From: Methylobacterium durans
GTDB lineage: Bacteria > Pseudomonadota > Alphaproteobacteria > Rhizobiales > Beijerinckiaceae
Length of the DNA: 64,000 bases
NCBI RefSeq assembly: GCF_003173715.1
Contig: NZ_CP029550.1
Location: 6,278,001-6,342,000, forward strand
Direction: 5' to 3'
The notes below the pieces were generated by a model. It worked only from the letters and a program-made list of their open reading frames with translations. It was not told the DNA's origin and searched no databases. Below are positions 46,019 through 55,723 of the stretch, piece after piece. A program made the position numbers and the translations under genes. How positions within the stretch are numbered: the stretch's first letter is position 1; the number at the start of each line of letters is the position of its first letter.

Positions 46019-46948
46019 TCAGAACGGGCTCACCGGGAAGAAGCGCAGGTAGAGTTCCGCGTACTTGCCGTCGTCCCACAGGCGCTGCAGGGCGTCGTCG
46101 AGGGCGCGGGAGAGGGCGGCATCCTCCTGGCGGGTGACGAGGCCGATGCCCTCGCCGAAATAGCGGTTCTCGAGGTAGGGACCGCCCGAGAAGGCGCAGC
46201 ATCCGCCGGCCTCGAAGCCGCCGAGCCAGAGCGCGAGGTTGAGCCCGTCCGCGAAGAGGTATTCCGTCTCGCCGCGCCGGAGCGCGCTCTCAGCCGCCGA
46301 GAGGTCGGTGAATTCCCGCTGCACCGCCTTCGGGAAGAACGCCTTCAGGTAGGCCGCGTGCGCGCTGCCGGCGATCACGCCGACGCTGCGGCCGGCGAGC
46401 GCCTCCGGCGAGGGTTCGGGCAGGCCGCTGCCGCTCCGGGCGATGAATCGGGCCGGCCAGCGGAAATAGGGCCGCGTCGCCAGGAATTTTCCCCGCAGCG
46501 TCGGCGTCAGCGGGATCGCGGCAGCGACGACGTCGCCCTGCCGCTCGTTGAGCGCGTCGAGGAGCGTGTCGAAGCGGCGCGCCTGCACCGAGCAGGTGAT
46601 CGATAGGCGCTCGCACACGGCGCGCGCGAGTTCCACCACGAAACCGGTCGGGTTGCCGTCGGGGCCCGCGAAGTGCAGCGGCGGGAACTCGTCGTCCGTG
46701 AGGAAGCGGACGGCGCGGCCCGTCTGGGGCGCCTCGACCCGCTCGCCGCGGCTGCGCGGATTCCAGAAATTCGGGATCGCGACGCCCTGACCCGCCGCGA
46801 CCTCGGCCCGTGCCTGTGGCAGAAAGGTTGCGCCCGCAACGAAAAGCACGGCCAGGAGGGCGGCCGCGGCCCTTCCGGCGCGGCCTCGCCTTGACGCTGG
46901 TTTCGCGCGCGTGGTGCGCTTCGGACGGGCGGCGAAGGTCGGGCTCAC
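46019..46948 (-). CDS. Periplasmic solute-binding protein, family 3 (amino-acid type)
   Basis: A 309-residue exported protein. A basic region ([20 protein letters not shown]) and hydrophobic segment ending at ARAE form the signal peptide. Then [40 protein letters not shown] and [20 protein letters not shown] are the class 3 receptor core, with [20 protein letters not shown] near the end. GTG start at 46948. No ABC permease is adjacent. Confidence 0.87.
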   Translation of the reverse strand: MSPTFAARPKRTTRAKPASRRGRAGRAAAALLAVLFVAGATFLPQARAEVAAGQGVAIPNFWNPRSRGERVEAPQTGRAVRFLTDDEFPPLHFAGPDGNPTGFVVELARAVCERLSITCSVQARRFDTLLDALNERQGDVVAAAIPLTPTLRGKFLATRPYFRWPARFIARSGSGLPEPSPEALAGRSVGVIAGSAHAAYLKAFFPKAVQREFTDLSAAESALRRGETEYLFADGLNLALWLGGFEAGGCCAFSGGPYLENRYFGEGIGLVTRQEDAALSRALDDALQRLWDDGKYAELYLRFFPVSPF

Positions 46949-46990
46949 GCGCCTCCCCTAGCATGTTCCGGGGCCTTCGGGAGCGGGTCG

Positions 46991-48874
46991 GTGTCGTTCC
47001 TCGGGACAAGCAGGTCCGCGTCCAGCGCGGACGCGCTGCCGCCGGACCTCGCCTTTCTGCTCGCCGAGGGCGTCGAACCCGCCCGCCTCCTCCGCGCGGC
47101 CGCGCTCGCCGCGGAAAGCGGCACCGACGGCGCCAGCGCCCTCCTGCGCGGCGGGCTGATGGCGGAGGAGCCCTATTACGAGGCGCTCGCGCGGGCGCTC
47201 GGCCTGTCCTATCTCGCCCTGCCCGATCTCGGCGGCCCGAGCGCCCTCGGGCCGGGGACGCGATTCCCGCAGAGCCTCGCGGCGCGGGCGGCGCCGCTGG
47301 CCGGGCCGCCGGGGCGGCTCGTCCGGGCGCCCGAGGGCTTCGAGATCGAGGGATACCTCACCGGGCGCATCGGCCTCGGCCGCACGGCGGCGCTGACGTC
47401 GCCGACGCGGCTGAGGCGGGCCGTCTTCGCCGCATTGCCGCACGCCGTCGCGGACCACGCCGCCGAGGCGCTGGAGCGGGAGCGGCCCGACTGGGCCTAC
47501 CGCCCGGGCCTCTCCGGCCGCCGTGCGGCCGGGCTCGGGCTGGGCGCCGGCGCAGGCCTCTTGATCCTGTCGGGCCTGCCGGCGGGGCTGGCCGTCGTCG
47601 CCGTGACGGCCGCGCAGGGCGCGATCCTTGCCATGGCGAGCTTCCGGCTCGGCGCCCTCTTCCTCGCGAGCCCGGTCGAGCCTCCGCCCGGCGCGATGCC
47701 GCCCCTGAGCGACCGGGATCTGCCGGTCTACACGGTGCTCGTCGCCCTGCACCGGGAGGCCGCCATGGTGCCGCGCCTCGTCGGGGCACTCGCCCGCCTC
47801 GATTACCCGGCGGCCAAGCTCGACCTCAAGTTCGTGCTGGAGGCGGACGATTTCGGCACCGCGGCGGCGCTCGCCGCGATCCCGCTGCCGGCCCGGTTCG
47901 AGGTGATCATCGCGCCGCCCGGCGCGCCGCGCACCAAGCCGCGCGCCCTCAACGTCGCCCTGCCGCTCGCCCGCGGCGAGTGCCTCGTCGTGTACGACGC
48001 GGAAGACGTGCCGGATCCGGGGCAGCTGCGCCTCGCCGCCGCCCTGTTCCGGCGCGAGCCGCCGGAGACCGCCTGCCTCCAGGGCCGGCTCGTCATCGAC
48101 AATGCCGGCGATTCCTGGCTCAGCCGCTGCTTCGCCCTCGAATATGCGGGGCTCTTCGACGTGCTCGGCCCGGCGCTCGCGAACTGGCGGCTGCCGACGC
48201 CCCTCGGCGGCACCTCGACGCATTTCCGCACGGCGATCCTGCGGGGACTCCAGGGCTGGGATGCCTGGAACGTCACCGAGGATGCGGATCTCGGCCTGCG
48301 GCTCGCGCTGGCCGGTTACGGGGTCGGCGACCTGCCGAGCGCGACGTTCGAGGAGGCGCCGGCCTGCCTCGTCCCCTGGCTGCGCCAGCGCGTGCGCTGG
48401 ATGAAGGGGTTCGCGCAGACGACGATCACGCACGGCCGCCGCCCGCTCCGGACGCTGCGCCGGCTCGGCCCCCTCGACGCGTTCTGCGCCCTGACGATGG
48501 TGCCGGGCACCGTGGTCTCGGCCCTGGTCTACCCGTTCCTGACGGCCGCGGCTGCCCTTGCCTTCCTCTGGCACGGGCCGGGCGGGGGGCCGGCCTTCTG
48601 GCCGAATTTGCCGCAGGGACTGGCGCTCACGATCTTCGGCACGGGGCTTGCCGCCATGATGCTGCCCGCGGCTCTCGGGGCGATCCGGCGCGGCTGGTAC
48701 GACCTCCTGCCCTTCGTGCTGGTCCTGCCCTTCTACTTCCTGCTCGTCAGCCTCGCGGCTTGGCTCGGCCTCGTCGAGCTGGTGCGGGCCCCCGCCCGCT
48801 GGAACAAGACCGAGCACGGCCTCTTCCGCACCTCGCGCACGGGCGCGCTGCGGCGGCGGGCGCGGCGTCCGTGA
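46991..48874 (+). CDS. Membrane beta-glycosyltransferase (GT2, XagB-like)
   Basis: A 627-residue processive-type GT. Residues 1-150 resemble the MshE/PilB N-terminal domain (SALLRGGLMAEEPYYEALAR, ALGLSYLALPDLG). After two membrane helices comes the GT2 core: YTVLVALHREAAMVPRLVGA, VVYDAEDVPDPGQL (DxD-like) and the QRVRW motif. Three more helices follow. It resembles XagB and cellulose/PNAG-type synthases. No partner polymer gene is adjacent. Start GTG 46991. Confidence 0.83.
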   Translation: MSFLGTSRSASSADALPPDLAFLLAEGVEPARLLRAAALAAESGTDGASALLRGGLMAEEPYYEALARALGLSYLALPDLGGPSALGPGTRFPQSLAARAAPLAGPPGRLVRAPEGFEIEGYLTGRIGLGRTAALTSPTRLRRAVFAALPHAVADHAAEALERERPDWAYRPGLSGRRAAGLGLGAGAGLLILSGLPAGLAVVAVTAAQGAILAMASFRLGALFLASPVEPPPGAMPPLSDRDLPVYTVLVALHREAAMVPRLVGALARLDYPAAKLDLKFVLEADDFGTAAALAAIPLPARFEVIIAPPGAPRTKPRALNVALPLARGECLVVYDAEDVPDPGQLRLAAALFRREPPETACLQGRLVIDNAGDSWLSRCFALEYAGLFDVLGPALANWRLPTPLGGTSTHFRTAILRGLQGWDAWNVTEDADLGLRLALAGYGVGDLPSATFEEAPACLVPWLRQRVRWMKGFAQTTITHGRRPLRTLRRLGPLDAFCALTMVPGTVVSALVYPFLTAAAALAFLWHGPGGGPAFWPNLPQGLALTIFGTGLAAMMLPAALGAIRRGWYDLLPFVLVLPFYFLLVSLAAWLGLVELVRAPARWNKTEHGLFRTSRTGALRRRARRP

Positions 48875-48886
48875 GGGAGCCGCCGA

Positions 48887-49480
48887 TCAGATGCGCTTGG
48901 CGAGTTCCGCCGCCGTCTCACTGGCCGGCCGCTGCAGGTTGAGGGCGCCGAGGAAGCGGTTCCTGGCATCCATCACGTAGACGAGGGCGGTGTGCTCCAT
49001 CGTGTAGTCGTTGCCCTGCGTCGGGACGCGCCGCGCGTAGGCGCGATAGCTCTTCACCGCGGCGGCGACCTGCTCCGGGCTGCCCGTGAGGCCGGTGATG
49101 CGCGGGTCGAAGCTCTCCAGGTAGGTCTTCAGGCTCGCCGGCGTGTCGCGCTCCGGATCGACCGTGATGAAGGCGACCTTCATCCCCTTTGCCCGGTCGC
49201 CGAGCGCCGCCAGCACGTCCGAGATCTGCTGCAGCGTCGTCGGGCAGATGTCGGGGCAGTGGGTGAAGCCGAAGAAGACGAGGTGCGTCGCGCCGGAGAA
49301 ATCCTTCTCGGTGACGGTGCGCCCGGTCTGGTCCACCAGCGTGAAGGGGCCGCCGACGCTCGACGTCGCCACCGGTGCCCGCTCCGGCACCAGCATCACC
49401 ACCGCCACGATGGCGAGGCCGATCAGGCCGAGGAGGAAGGCCCCGAGCGGCAGGAGGAGACGGCGCGTCCGGTCGGACAT
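48887..49480 (-). CDS. SCO1/SenC-family copper chaperone
   Basis: A 197-residue inner-membrane-anchored thioredoxin-fold protein. After one N-terminal helix (LPLGAFLLGLIGLAIVAVVM) come FFGFTHCPDICPTTLQQIS (copper-binding CxxxC) and the distal His in YTMEHTALVYVMD. Inserts copper into cytochrome oxidase CuA. ATG 49480 is preferred over 49537. It lies between the GT and cysG but faces the nas direction; link unlikely. Confidence 0.93.
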   Translation of the reverse strand: MSDRTRRLLLPLGAFLLGLIGLAIVAVVMLVPERAPVATSSVGGPFTLVDQTGRTVTEKDFSGATHLVFFGFTHCPDICPTTLQQISDVLAALGDRAKGMKVAFITVDPERDTPASLKTYLESFDPRITGLTGSPEQVAAAVKSYRAYARRVPTQGNDYTMEHTALVYVMDARNRFLGALNLQRPASETAAELAKRI

Positions 49481-49586
49481 GGGTACCTCTACGCGAACTC
49501 CCGCACGGCATCGCGCGGGCCGCGCGTGGCGAACCACGCGGCGGCCCCGGTGGCAAGGGGGCGTGCGGTCGGGGGCGCGGCCGCCG

Positions 49587-51047
49587 TCACGACGCGGCGG
49601 CGGCAGCCTCCGGCGCCGCCACGGTCAGCGCCGCCATGCCGCGGGCGAGCGCCTCGCCCACCATCAGGATCGCCGGGCCCTCGTGGCCCGCATCCTCGAC
49701 GCGCTCCGCGAGGTCGGCGGCCGTGCCCCGCACCACGGCTTGGCCGGGTCGCGTCGCGTTGAACACGACGAGGGCCGGGGTCGCGGGCGCCAGCCCCTCA
49801 GTGATCGCGCGGGCGAGCAGCGTGCCGAGGGTGCGCTTGGGCATGTAGACGACCGTCGTGACGCTCGGATCGGCCAGCGCCCCCCAGTTCAGGTCCTCGG
49901 GCAGCGCCCCGCGGCGGTCGTGGCCGGTGACGAATTGGAGGCGGCGCGCAGCGTCTCGGTGGGTCAGGGACACGCCGAGGGAGGCGGCCGCCCCCTGCGC
50001 CGCGCTCACCCCCGGCACCACGGCGACGGGGATGCCGGCCGCCCGGCAGGCATCGATCTCCTCGCCGGCCCGGCCGAACACGAGGGGATCGCCGGATTTG
50101 AGCCGCACCACCTGCTTGCCCGATTTCGCGAGCGAGACCATCAGGGCGTTGATGTCGTCCTGCCGGCAGGAGGGCCCGTGACCGGTCTTGCCGACGAGCA
50201 TGGTGCGCGCCTCCCGGCGGGCGTAGTCCAGGATCTCGGGCGCGACGAGGTCGTCGTAGAGGATCACGTCGGCGCTGCGCAGCGCCCGCAGCGCCTTCAG
50301 CGTGAGCAGTTCGGCGTCGCCCGGGCCGGCGCCGACGAGGGTCACGGCGCCGCCGCGGGGCGCCTCCTCCATCTGGCCGAGGAGGGCGGCGAGGTCGGCC
50401 TCGGTCGGGGCCCTGTCGGGCTCCGCGAAGGCGCGGTCGGTGAAGCGCTCCCAGAAGGCGCGGCGCTCGGCGAAGGCGTGGAAGCGGGCGCTGATCCCCT
50501 CCCGCCAGTCGCGGGCGGCGGCGACCCAGGCCGCGAAGCCCCGCGGCAGCATCGCCTCGATGCGCGCCCTGACGGTCTGGCCGAAGACCGGCACCGCCCC
50601 CTCCGTCGAGATGCCGACGACGAGGGGCGAACGGTTGACGATGGCGCCGAACTTCACGTCGCAGAGATGCGGCCGGTCGACGGCGTTGACGATGGCGCCG
50701 GCCTCGCGCGCCGCCGCGACGAAGGCGACGCAATCGTCCTCGTCCTCCATGGCAGCGATCGCGAAGGCCGCGCCCGCGAGGTCGGCCTGCGTCCAGGCGC
50801 GGGCGTGCAGCGTGACGCGCCCCGCCACGATCTCGTCCGGGACAGCGGCGAGCTCCTCGCTCGCGTCTTCCGCGTAGACCTCGACCTCGGCGCCGGCGGC
50901 GGCGAGCAGCTTCACCTTCCAGGGTGCGCCGCCGCTCGATCCGGCCAGGACCGCCCGCTTGCCCTGCAGCGGCACGAAGACGGGCAGGACCGCCAGGGGT
51001 TCGAGGCCGGGACCGCGCGTCTCGCGGGGCTGGCGGGGAGTGCTCAT
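49587..51047 (-). CDS. cysG: Siroheme synthase CysG (fused uroporphyrinogen methyltransferase/ferrochelatase)
   Basis: Makes the siroheme needed by NirA. The 486-residue protein has an N-terminal NAD-binding dehydrogenase/ferrochelatase domain (LPVFVPLQGKRAVLAGSSG, DEDDCVAFVAAA) and a C-terminal SUMT domain with LVGAGPGDAELLTLKALRAL, VRLKSGDPLVFGRAGEE and GHDRRGALPEDLNW. It is the last gene of the nas operon. An inverted-repeat element separates it from nasA. Confidence 0.95.
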   Translation of the reverse strand: MSTPRQPRETRGPGLEPLAVLPVFVPLQGKRAVLAGSSGGAPWKVKLLAAAGAEVEVYAEDASEELAAVPDEIVAGRVTLHARAWTQADLAGAAFAIAAMEDEDDCVAFVAAAREAGAIVNAVDRPHLCDVKFGAIVNRSPLVVGISTEGAVPVFGQTVRARIEAMLPRGFAAWVAAARDWREGISARFHAFAERRAFWERFTDRAFAEPDRAPTEADLAALLGQMEEAPRGGAVTLVGAGPGDAELLTLKALRALRSADVILYDDLVAPEILDYARREARTMLVGKTGHGPSCRQDDINALMVSLAKSGKQVVRLKSGDPLVFGRAGEEIDACRAAGIPVAVVPGVSAAQGAAASLGVSLTHRDAARRLQFVTGHDRRGALPEDLNWGALADPSVTTVVYMPKRTLGTLLARAITEGLAPATPALVVFNATRPGQAVVRGTAADLAERVEDAGHEGPAILMVGEALARGMAALTVAAPEAAAAAS

Positions 51048-51101
51048 GGTGTCGACGCCGGTTGGACTTGAGAACGTGTGCGCACTCGGATGAGACGCGG
51101 G

Positions 51102-51197
51102 TCCCCTCTCCCGTCGGGAGAGGGACAGGGTGAGGGACCTGCCATATCAGGAACCGGCACATCCCTCACCCCAACCCTCTCCCGCACGAGAGAGGGG
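51102..51197. repeat. Nested inverted-repeat element (copy 6) between nasA and cysG
   Basis: CCCCTCTCCCG-T-CGGGAGAGGG, then CAGGGTGAGGGA, spacer, CCCTCACCCC, and CCCTCTCCCGCACGAGAGAGGG. It fills most of the 190-base gap inside the nas operon. Confidence 0.78.
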
Positions 51198-51237
51198 GCG
51201 CGTCGCGCCGAGCGGCACCGTGCGCCCAACATGGGGC

Positions 51238-53922
51238 TCAGGCCGCGCTGCGCGCAAGCGCCTCGGGCAGGAGCTTTCGGATCTCGGGTATGCAGGAGCC
51301 GCAATTGGTGCCCGCCCGGCAGGCGGCGCCGACCGCCTCGACGCTGCCGGCGCCGGCAGCGATCACCCCCGCGATCACGTCAAGGCCGACCCCGTGGCAG
51401 GCGCAGATCGTGGGTCCGGCGGCGGCGGCCGCCGCGCGGCCCGAGAGCAGCGCGCGCCGCGCCGGCGCCTCCGGCTGATCCTCTGCGAACAGGGCCTTGG
51501 CGGCCTCCCAGTCGGGCTTGTCCTCGGCCGGCGCCAGCGACAGGCAGGCGAGGAGGCGGTCCCCGTCGTAGACGGCGCAGCGGTAGCGCCCGCGGGCGTG
51601 GTCGGCGTACTCGGCGAGTTCCAGTCCCTGGAACAGGCCGCGCATCGTGAGGGCGAGCTCGCGGGAGCCGTCCTGCGTGGCGAACTGGAGCGCGGAGCCG
51701 CCGGGAATCGTGGCGCGCGCCCACCACCAGCCGGCGGGCGCGGCCTGCTGGCCGCGGGTCAGCAGGAAGCCGCGGGACCGGTAGCCGAGTGCGCGGGCGC
51801 GGGCCGGCGTCGCCTTCAGCTCGGGCTGGCCGGAAACGGGGTCCGGGACGCCCCGCACCAGGGCGCCGACCCGCGCCTTCGAGGCGGTCATGTCGCTCCA
51901 GTGCATCGGCATGAACAGGGTGCCGGGCCGCACGGCGTCGGTGACGATCGCCTCGAGCTCGGCCGCTCCGTGCGCCGTCTCGACCGCGGCGATCGCCCCG
52001 TCGAGGATGCCGAGCGGGCCCGCATCGTCCGGGTGGATCTCCAGGAAGGGCACGGCGCGGTGGGCCGAGAGGCGCTGGCTCTTCCCCGTGCGGGTCATCG
52101 TGTGCCAGTGGTCGCGCACGCGGCCGGTGTTGAGGACGAGTGGGTACTCGGCGCTCGTGTCCTGCGCGAGCGCCGGCGGCTGCACGGCGACGAAACGGGC
52201 GCGCTGGTCGAAGGTGTAGAAGCGCCCGTCCGCGAAGAGGCGCGCCCGGCCCTTGGCTCCGGCCGGACTCCGCTTCGGCAGGGGCCACTGCACCGGCGCG
52301 TTGTCCGCGTAGGCCGCATCGCTGATGTCGCTCAAGGCTCCGATGTCGAAGTCGCGGGTGCCGTTGTTCTCGAAGCCCGAGAGCGCCGCGTGCTCGCGGA
52401 AGACGGCCGCCGCCGACAGGTAGGCGAAGCCCTTGCCGTGCCCGAGGCGGCGGGCGACGTCGCTGAGGACGGCCCAGTCCGGCCGCGCCTCGCCCGGGGC
52501 CTTCAGGAAGCTCTTCTGGCGCGAGATGCGCCGCTCGGAATTCGTGACCGTGCCGTTCTTCTCGCCCCAGGCGAGCGCCGGCAGCAGCACCGTGCGCCTG
52601 CCCGCGGCCCTCGCCGTGTCGCTGTCGGAGACGGCCTCGGAGACCACGTAGAGGTCGAGCTTCTTGAGCGACGCCTTGATCGCGTCGGCGCGGGGCATCG
52701 AGACGAGGGGGTTCGTGCCCATCACCCAGAGCGCCCGGATCTTGCCCCGCTCGATCGCCTCGAACAGGGCCACCGCCTTCATCCCTTCGCCGGTGATGAT
52801 CCGCGGCGCGCTCCAGAAGCGGCGCACCCGGTCGACCTCCTCGGGGGCGAAGTGCATGTGGGCGGCGAGCATGTTGGCCAAGCCCCCGACCTCGCGCCCG
52901 CCCATGGCGTTCGGCTGGCCGGTGAGGGAGAACGGGCCCATGCCCGGCTCGCCGATCCGCCCCGTGGCGAGGTGGCAGTTGATGATGGCGTTGCCCTTGT
53001 CGGTCCCTTGCGCCGACTGGTTGGCGCCCTGCGAGAAGGCGGTGACGACCCGGCGCGTCCCCCGGAAAAGCTCGAAGAAGCGGGCGATGTCGGCCTCGGC
53101 CAGGCCCGTCGCGGCGGCGATGGCGGGCAGGCTCGGGGCGATGAGGCGGGCCCGCTCGAGCGCCGCCTCGAAGCCCGCCGTGTGCTCGGCGATGAAGCGC
53201 TGGTCGAGGGCGTTCGTCTCGGCGAGGTGGACGAGGAGGCCCGAGAACAGGGCGGTGTCGCTGCCGGCTCTGAGGCCGAGGAACAGGTCCGCCTCCTCGG
53301 CGGTCTGCGTGCGGCGCGGGTCGATCACGACGAGCTTGGTGCCGCGCTTCGTGCGGGCATCCACCATGCGCCGGAACAGGATCGGGTGGCACCACGCGGT
53401 GTTCGAGCCCATCAGCACGATGAGGTCGGCCTCGTCGAGATCCTCGTAGCAACCGGGCACCGTGTCCGAGCCGAAGGCGCGCCGGTGGGCCGCGACCGCG
53501 GAGGACATGCAGAGGCGCGAGTTGGTGTCGACGTGGGGGGTGCCGATGAAGCCCTTCGCGAGCTTGTTGGCGACGTAGTAATCCTCCGTCAGGAGCTGGC
53601 CCGACAGGTAGAAGGCGATCGAATCCGGCCCGTAGGTCTCGGCGGCCCTGCGAAAGCCCCCGGCGACGGCGCCGAGCGCGGCCTCCCAGGAGACGCGGGC
53701 CCCGTCGAGCATCGGGTGCAGCAGGCGGTTCTCCAGCGACAGGGTCTCGCCCAGCGCCGAGCCCTTGGAGCAGAGCCGTCCGAAATTCGCCGGATGGGCC
53801 GGATCGCCCGCGATGGCCGCCCCGCCCCGCCCGTCCGGGGTGGCGAGCACGCCGCATCCGACCCCGCAATACGGGCAGGTGGTCCGCACGGCGGACGACG
53901 TCTCCGGCTGAGGTGCGGTCAT
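51238..53922 (-). CDS. nasA: Assimilatory nitrate reductase catalytic subunit
   Basis: Molybdopterin enzyme of 894 residues reducing nitrate to nitrite in the cytoplasm. It begins with a [4Fe-4S] site TTCPYCGVGCGVL and GRLCSKG, then GQLLTEDYYVANKLAKGFIG and NSRLCMSSAV (molybdopterin region), and ends with a BFD-like [2Fe-2S] domain (ICACHGVGLDVIAG; GTNCGSCIPEIRKLL). This layout matches Nas rather than periplasmic Nap. ATG 53922. Electron donor probably the FAD or flavoprotein gene upstream. Confidence 0.95.
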   Translation of the reverse strand: MTAPQPETSSAVRTTCPYCGVGCGVLATPDGRGGAAIAGDPAHPANFGRLCSKGSALGETLSLENRLLHPMLDGARVSWEAALGAVAGGFRRAAETYGPDSIAFYLSGQLLTEDYYVANKLAKGFIGTPHVDTNSRLCMSSAVAAHRRAFGSDTVPGCYEDLDEADLIVLMGSNTAWCHPILFRRMVDARTKRGTKLVVIDPRRTQTAEEADLFLGLRAGSDTALFSGLLVHLAETNALDQRFIAEHTAGFEAALERARLIAPSLPAIAAATGLAEADIARFFELFRGTRRVVTAFSQGANQSAQGTDKGNAIINCHLATGRIGEPGMGPFSLTGQPNAMGGREVGGLANMLAAHMHFAPEEVDRVRRFWSAPRIITGEGMKAVALFEAIERGKIRALWVMGTNPLVSMPRADAIKASLKKLDLYVVSEAVSDSDTARAAGRRTVLLPALAWGEKNGTVTNSERRISRQKSFLKAPGEARPDWAVLSDVARRLGHGKGFAYLSAAAVFREHAALSGFENNGTRDFDIGALSDISDAAYADNAPVQWPLPKRSPAGAKGRARLFADGRFYTFDQRARFVAVQPPALAQDTSAEYPLVLNTGRVRDHWHTMTRTGKSQRLSAHRAVPFLEIHPDDAGPLGILDGAIAAVETAHGAAELEAIVTDAVRPGTLFMPMHWSDMTASKARVGALVRGVPDPVSGQPELKATPARARALGYRSRGFLLTRGQQAAPAGWWWARATIPGGSALQFATQDGSRELALTMRGLFQGLELAEYADHARGRYRCAVYDGDRLLACLSLAPAEDKPDWEAAKALFAEDQPEAPARRALLSGRAAAAAAGPTICACHGVGLDVIAGVIAAGAGSVEAVGAACRAGTNCGSCIPEIRKLLPEALARSAA

Positions 53923-53992
53923 CGAGAATCCTCGGGTGCGTCTCGGGGGGCGTCTTGCGGCGTTCAGGTGAGCAAGAGTCGGGCCGAGGCGC

Positions 53993-54107
53993 CCCACCTC
54001 TCCCGTCCGGGAGAGGTCGCGTGCGCGTCGGCGCACCGGGTGAGGGGGGCGACCTGTCCGGAAGCCTCGCACCCCTCACCCCAACCCTCTCCCGAACGGG
54101 AGAGGGC
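53993..54107. repeat. Nested inverted-repeat element (copy 7) between nasA and the reductase flavoprotein
   Basis: CCACCTCTCCCG-TC-CGGGAGAGG, a TGCGCG..CGCGCA-like arm, GGGTGAGGGG, spacer, CCCCTCACCCC and CCCTCTCCCG-AA-CGGGAGAGGG. Complete copy, inside the operon. Confidence 0.82.
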
Positions 54108-54116
54108 ATGGACCCG

Positions 54117-55723
54117 TCAGTAGACGTCGGCCTGGTAGCGGCCGGCCTTCTTCAGCGCCGCGAGGTAGGCGACCGCCTCGTCGGGGGCCTTGCCCCCGTG
54201 CTCGGCCGCGACGTCGATGATCGCGCGCTCCACGTCCTTGGCCATGCGCTTGGCGTCGCCGCAGACGTAGAAATGGGCGCCGCCCTCGAGCCACTTCCAC
54301 AACTCGGCGCCGTTCTCGCGCATGCGGTCCTGCACGTAGGTCTTCTCCGCGCCGTCGCGCGACCACGCCAGCGACAGGCGGGTCAGCACCTTGTCGTCCT
54401 TCAGCCCGTTCAACTCGTCCTTGTAGAAGAAGTCCGAGGCTTGGCGCTGGTGGCCGTAGAACAGCCAGTTGCGCCCCGGCGCCCGCGTCGCGGCGCGCTC
54501 GCGCAGGAAGGCCCGGAACGGGGCGATGCCGGTGCCCGGCCCGCACATGATCACGTCCTTCGAGAGGTCGTCCGGCAGCGCGAACCCGTGCGCCTTCTGC
54601 AGGTAGACCTTGACCTTGGTGGTCTCGGCCAGGCGCTCGCCGAGATGGGTCGAGGCGACGCCGAGGCGCAGCCGCGAGCGGTGGTTGTAGCGCACCGCGT
54701 CGACGGTCAGCGAGACCCGGCCCGGATCGGCCTTGGGCGAGGAGGAGATCGAGTAGAGCCGCGGCTGCAACTCGTCGAGGGATTCGAGGAACACCTCCGC
54801 GTCGGGCCGCGCGCCGGGGAACTTGTGGAGCGCGCCGAGCACATCGAGGAAGGCCGCGTCCCCGTCCGGATCCTCGCCGGCGGCGAGCGCCTGCGCCTTC
54901 CTGCGCGCCGGCCCCGAGGTCAGGAGCGAGAGGAGCTGGTAGAGCCCGTCGGGCGCCGCCCCGAGCGCGTAATCGGTGAGCAGCGCCTGCCGCAGGGTCT
55001 TTCCCCCGATGATCCGCTCGGGACGGGCGCCGAGCTCGGCGATCACCGCGTCGACCAGCGCCGGGGCGTTGGCCGGGAACAGGCCGAGGGAATCGCCCAC
55101 CACGTAGTCGATCGGCGTGTCCGTCAGGTCGATCTCGATGTGCCAGGTCTCCTTCTCGCCGCCGGGTGCGTTCAGCCGCGTGCGGGAGACGAAGGTCGCC
55201 TCGACCGGGTTCTCGCGGCAGAAGCCGAGCGGCCCGAGCGCGGCCTCCGCTCGCGGGGCGGCCTCGCCGTCCGCAGCGGGCGCCTTGGCCGCGTCCCCGC
55301 CCGCGCCGAACTCCTCCTCCAGCTTCTTCAGCATCCGCAGCGTATCCTTGCCGCCGGGCTGGCAGAGGTTCAGCCGCGCCTCGCTCTTCAGGAAGATCGC
55401 GTTGGCGTAGTCCGCGCAATTGTAGCCGCACTGGCCGCAATCCTGCTGGGCCATCGCCGCCATCAGCTTCTGCGGCTCCGAGCGGTCCTTCGCCATCTCC
55501 ATCCGGTCGCCGATGCCGAGCGACGGGTCGTGCCAGGGCGCGTCGCCGTTGTCGGCGAGCGCCGGCCCGCCGCCCGGCACCTCGCCGGGCGCCAGCGCGG
55601 TCGCGCCCTCGACCGCCGGGCCGAGGAGCGCCGCGAAGTAGCCGGACAGCCAGGAGCGCTGGTCCGCCGAGAATGGGGCGTTCTCGGGGATCAGGACGAG
55701 GGGGGCGTCACGTGCTCGCTCAT
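54117..55723 (-). pseudogene. NADPH-dependent reductase flavoprotein (CysJ-like) with 4Fe-4S domain, frameshifted at its start
   Basis: Electron-supply subunit, about 535 residues if repaired. The ATG at 55723 overlaps the nirA stop (ATGA). MSEHVTPP is followed by a frame break in the six-G run 55700-55705; one more base gives LVLIPENAPFSADQRSWLSG. Then comes a Cys cluster DCGQCGYNCADYANA plus a later NLCQPGG, a 4Fe-4S site where CysJ has flavodoxin. The rest is the CysJ/FNR module: RLYSISSSPKADPGRVSLTV, CGPGTGIAPFRAFLRERA, YVCGDAKRMAKDVE. Feeds NirA or NasA. Confidence 0.85.

Noticed and set aside
8426..54107. The GGGAGAGG repeats as a CRISPR array
   Set aside because: Copies are kilobases apart, palindromic and variable inside; no regular spacers and no cas genes.
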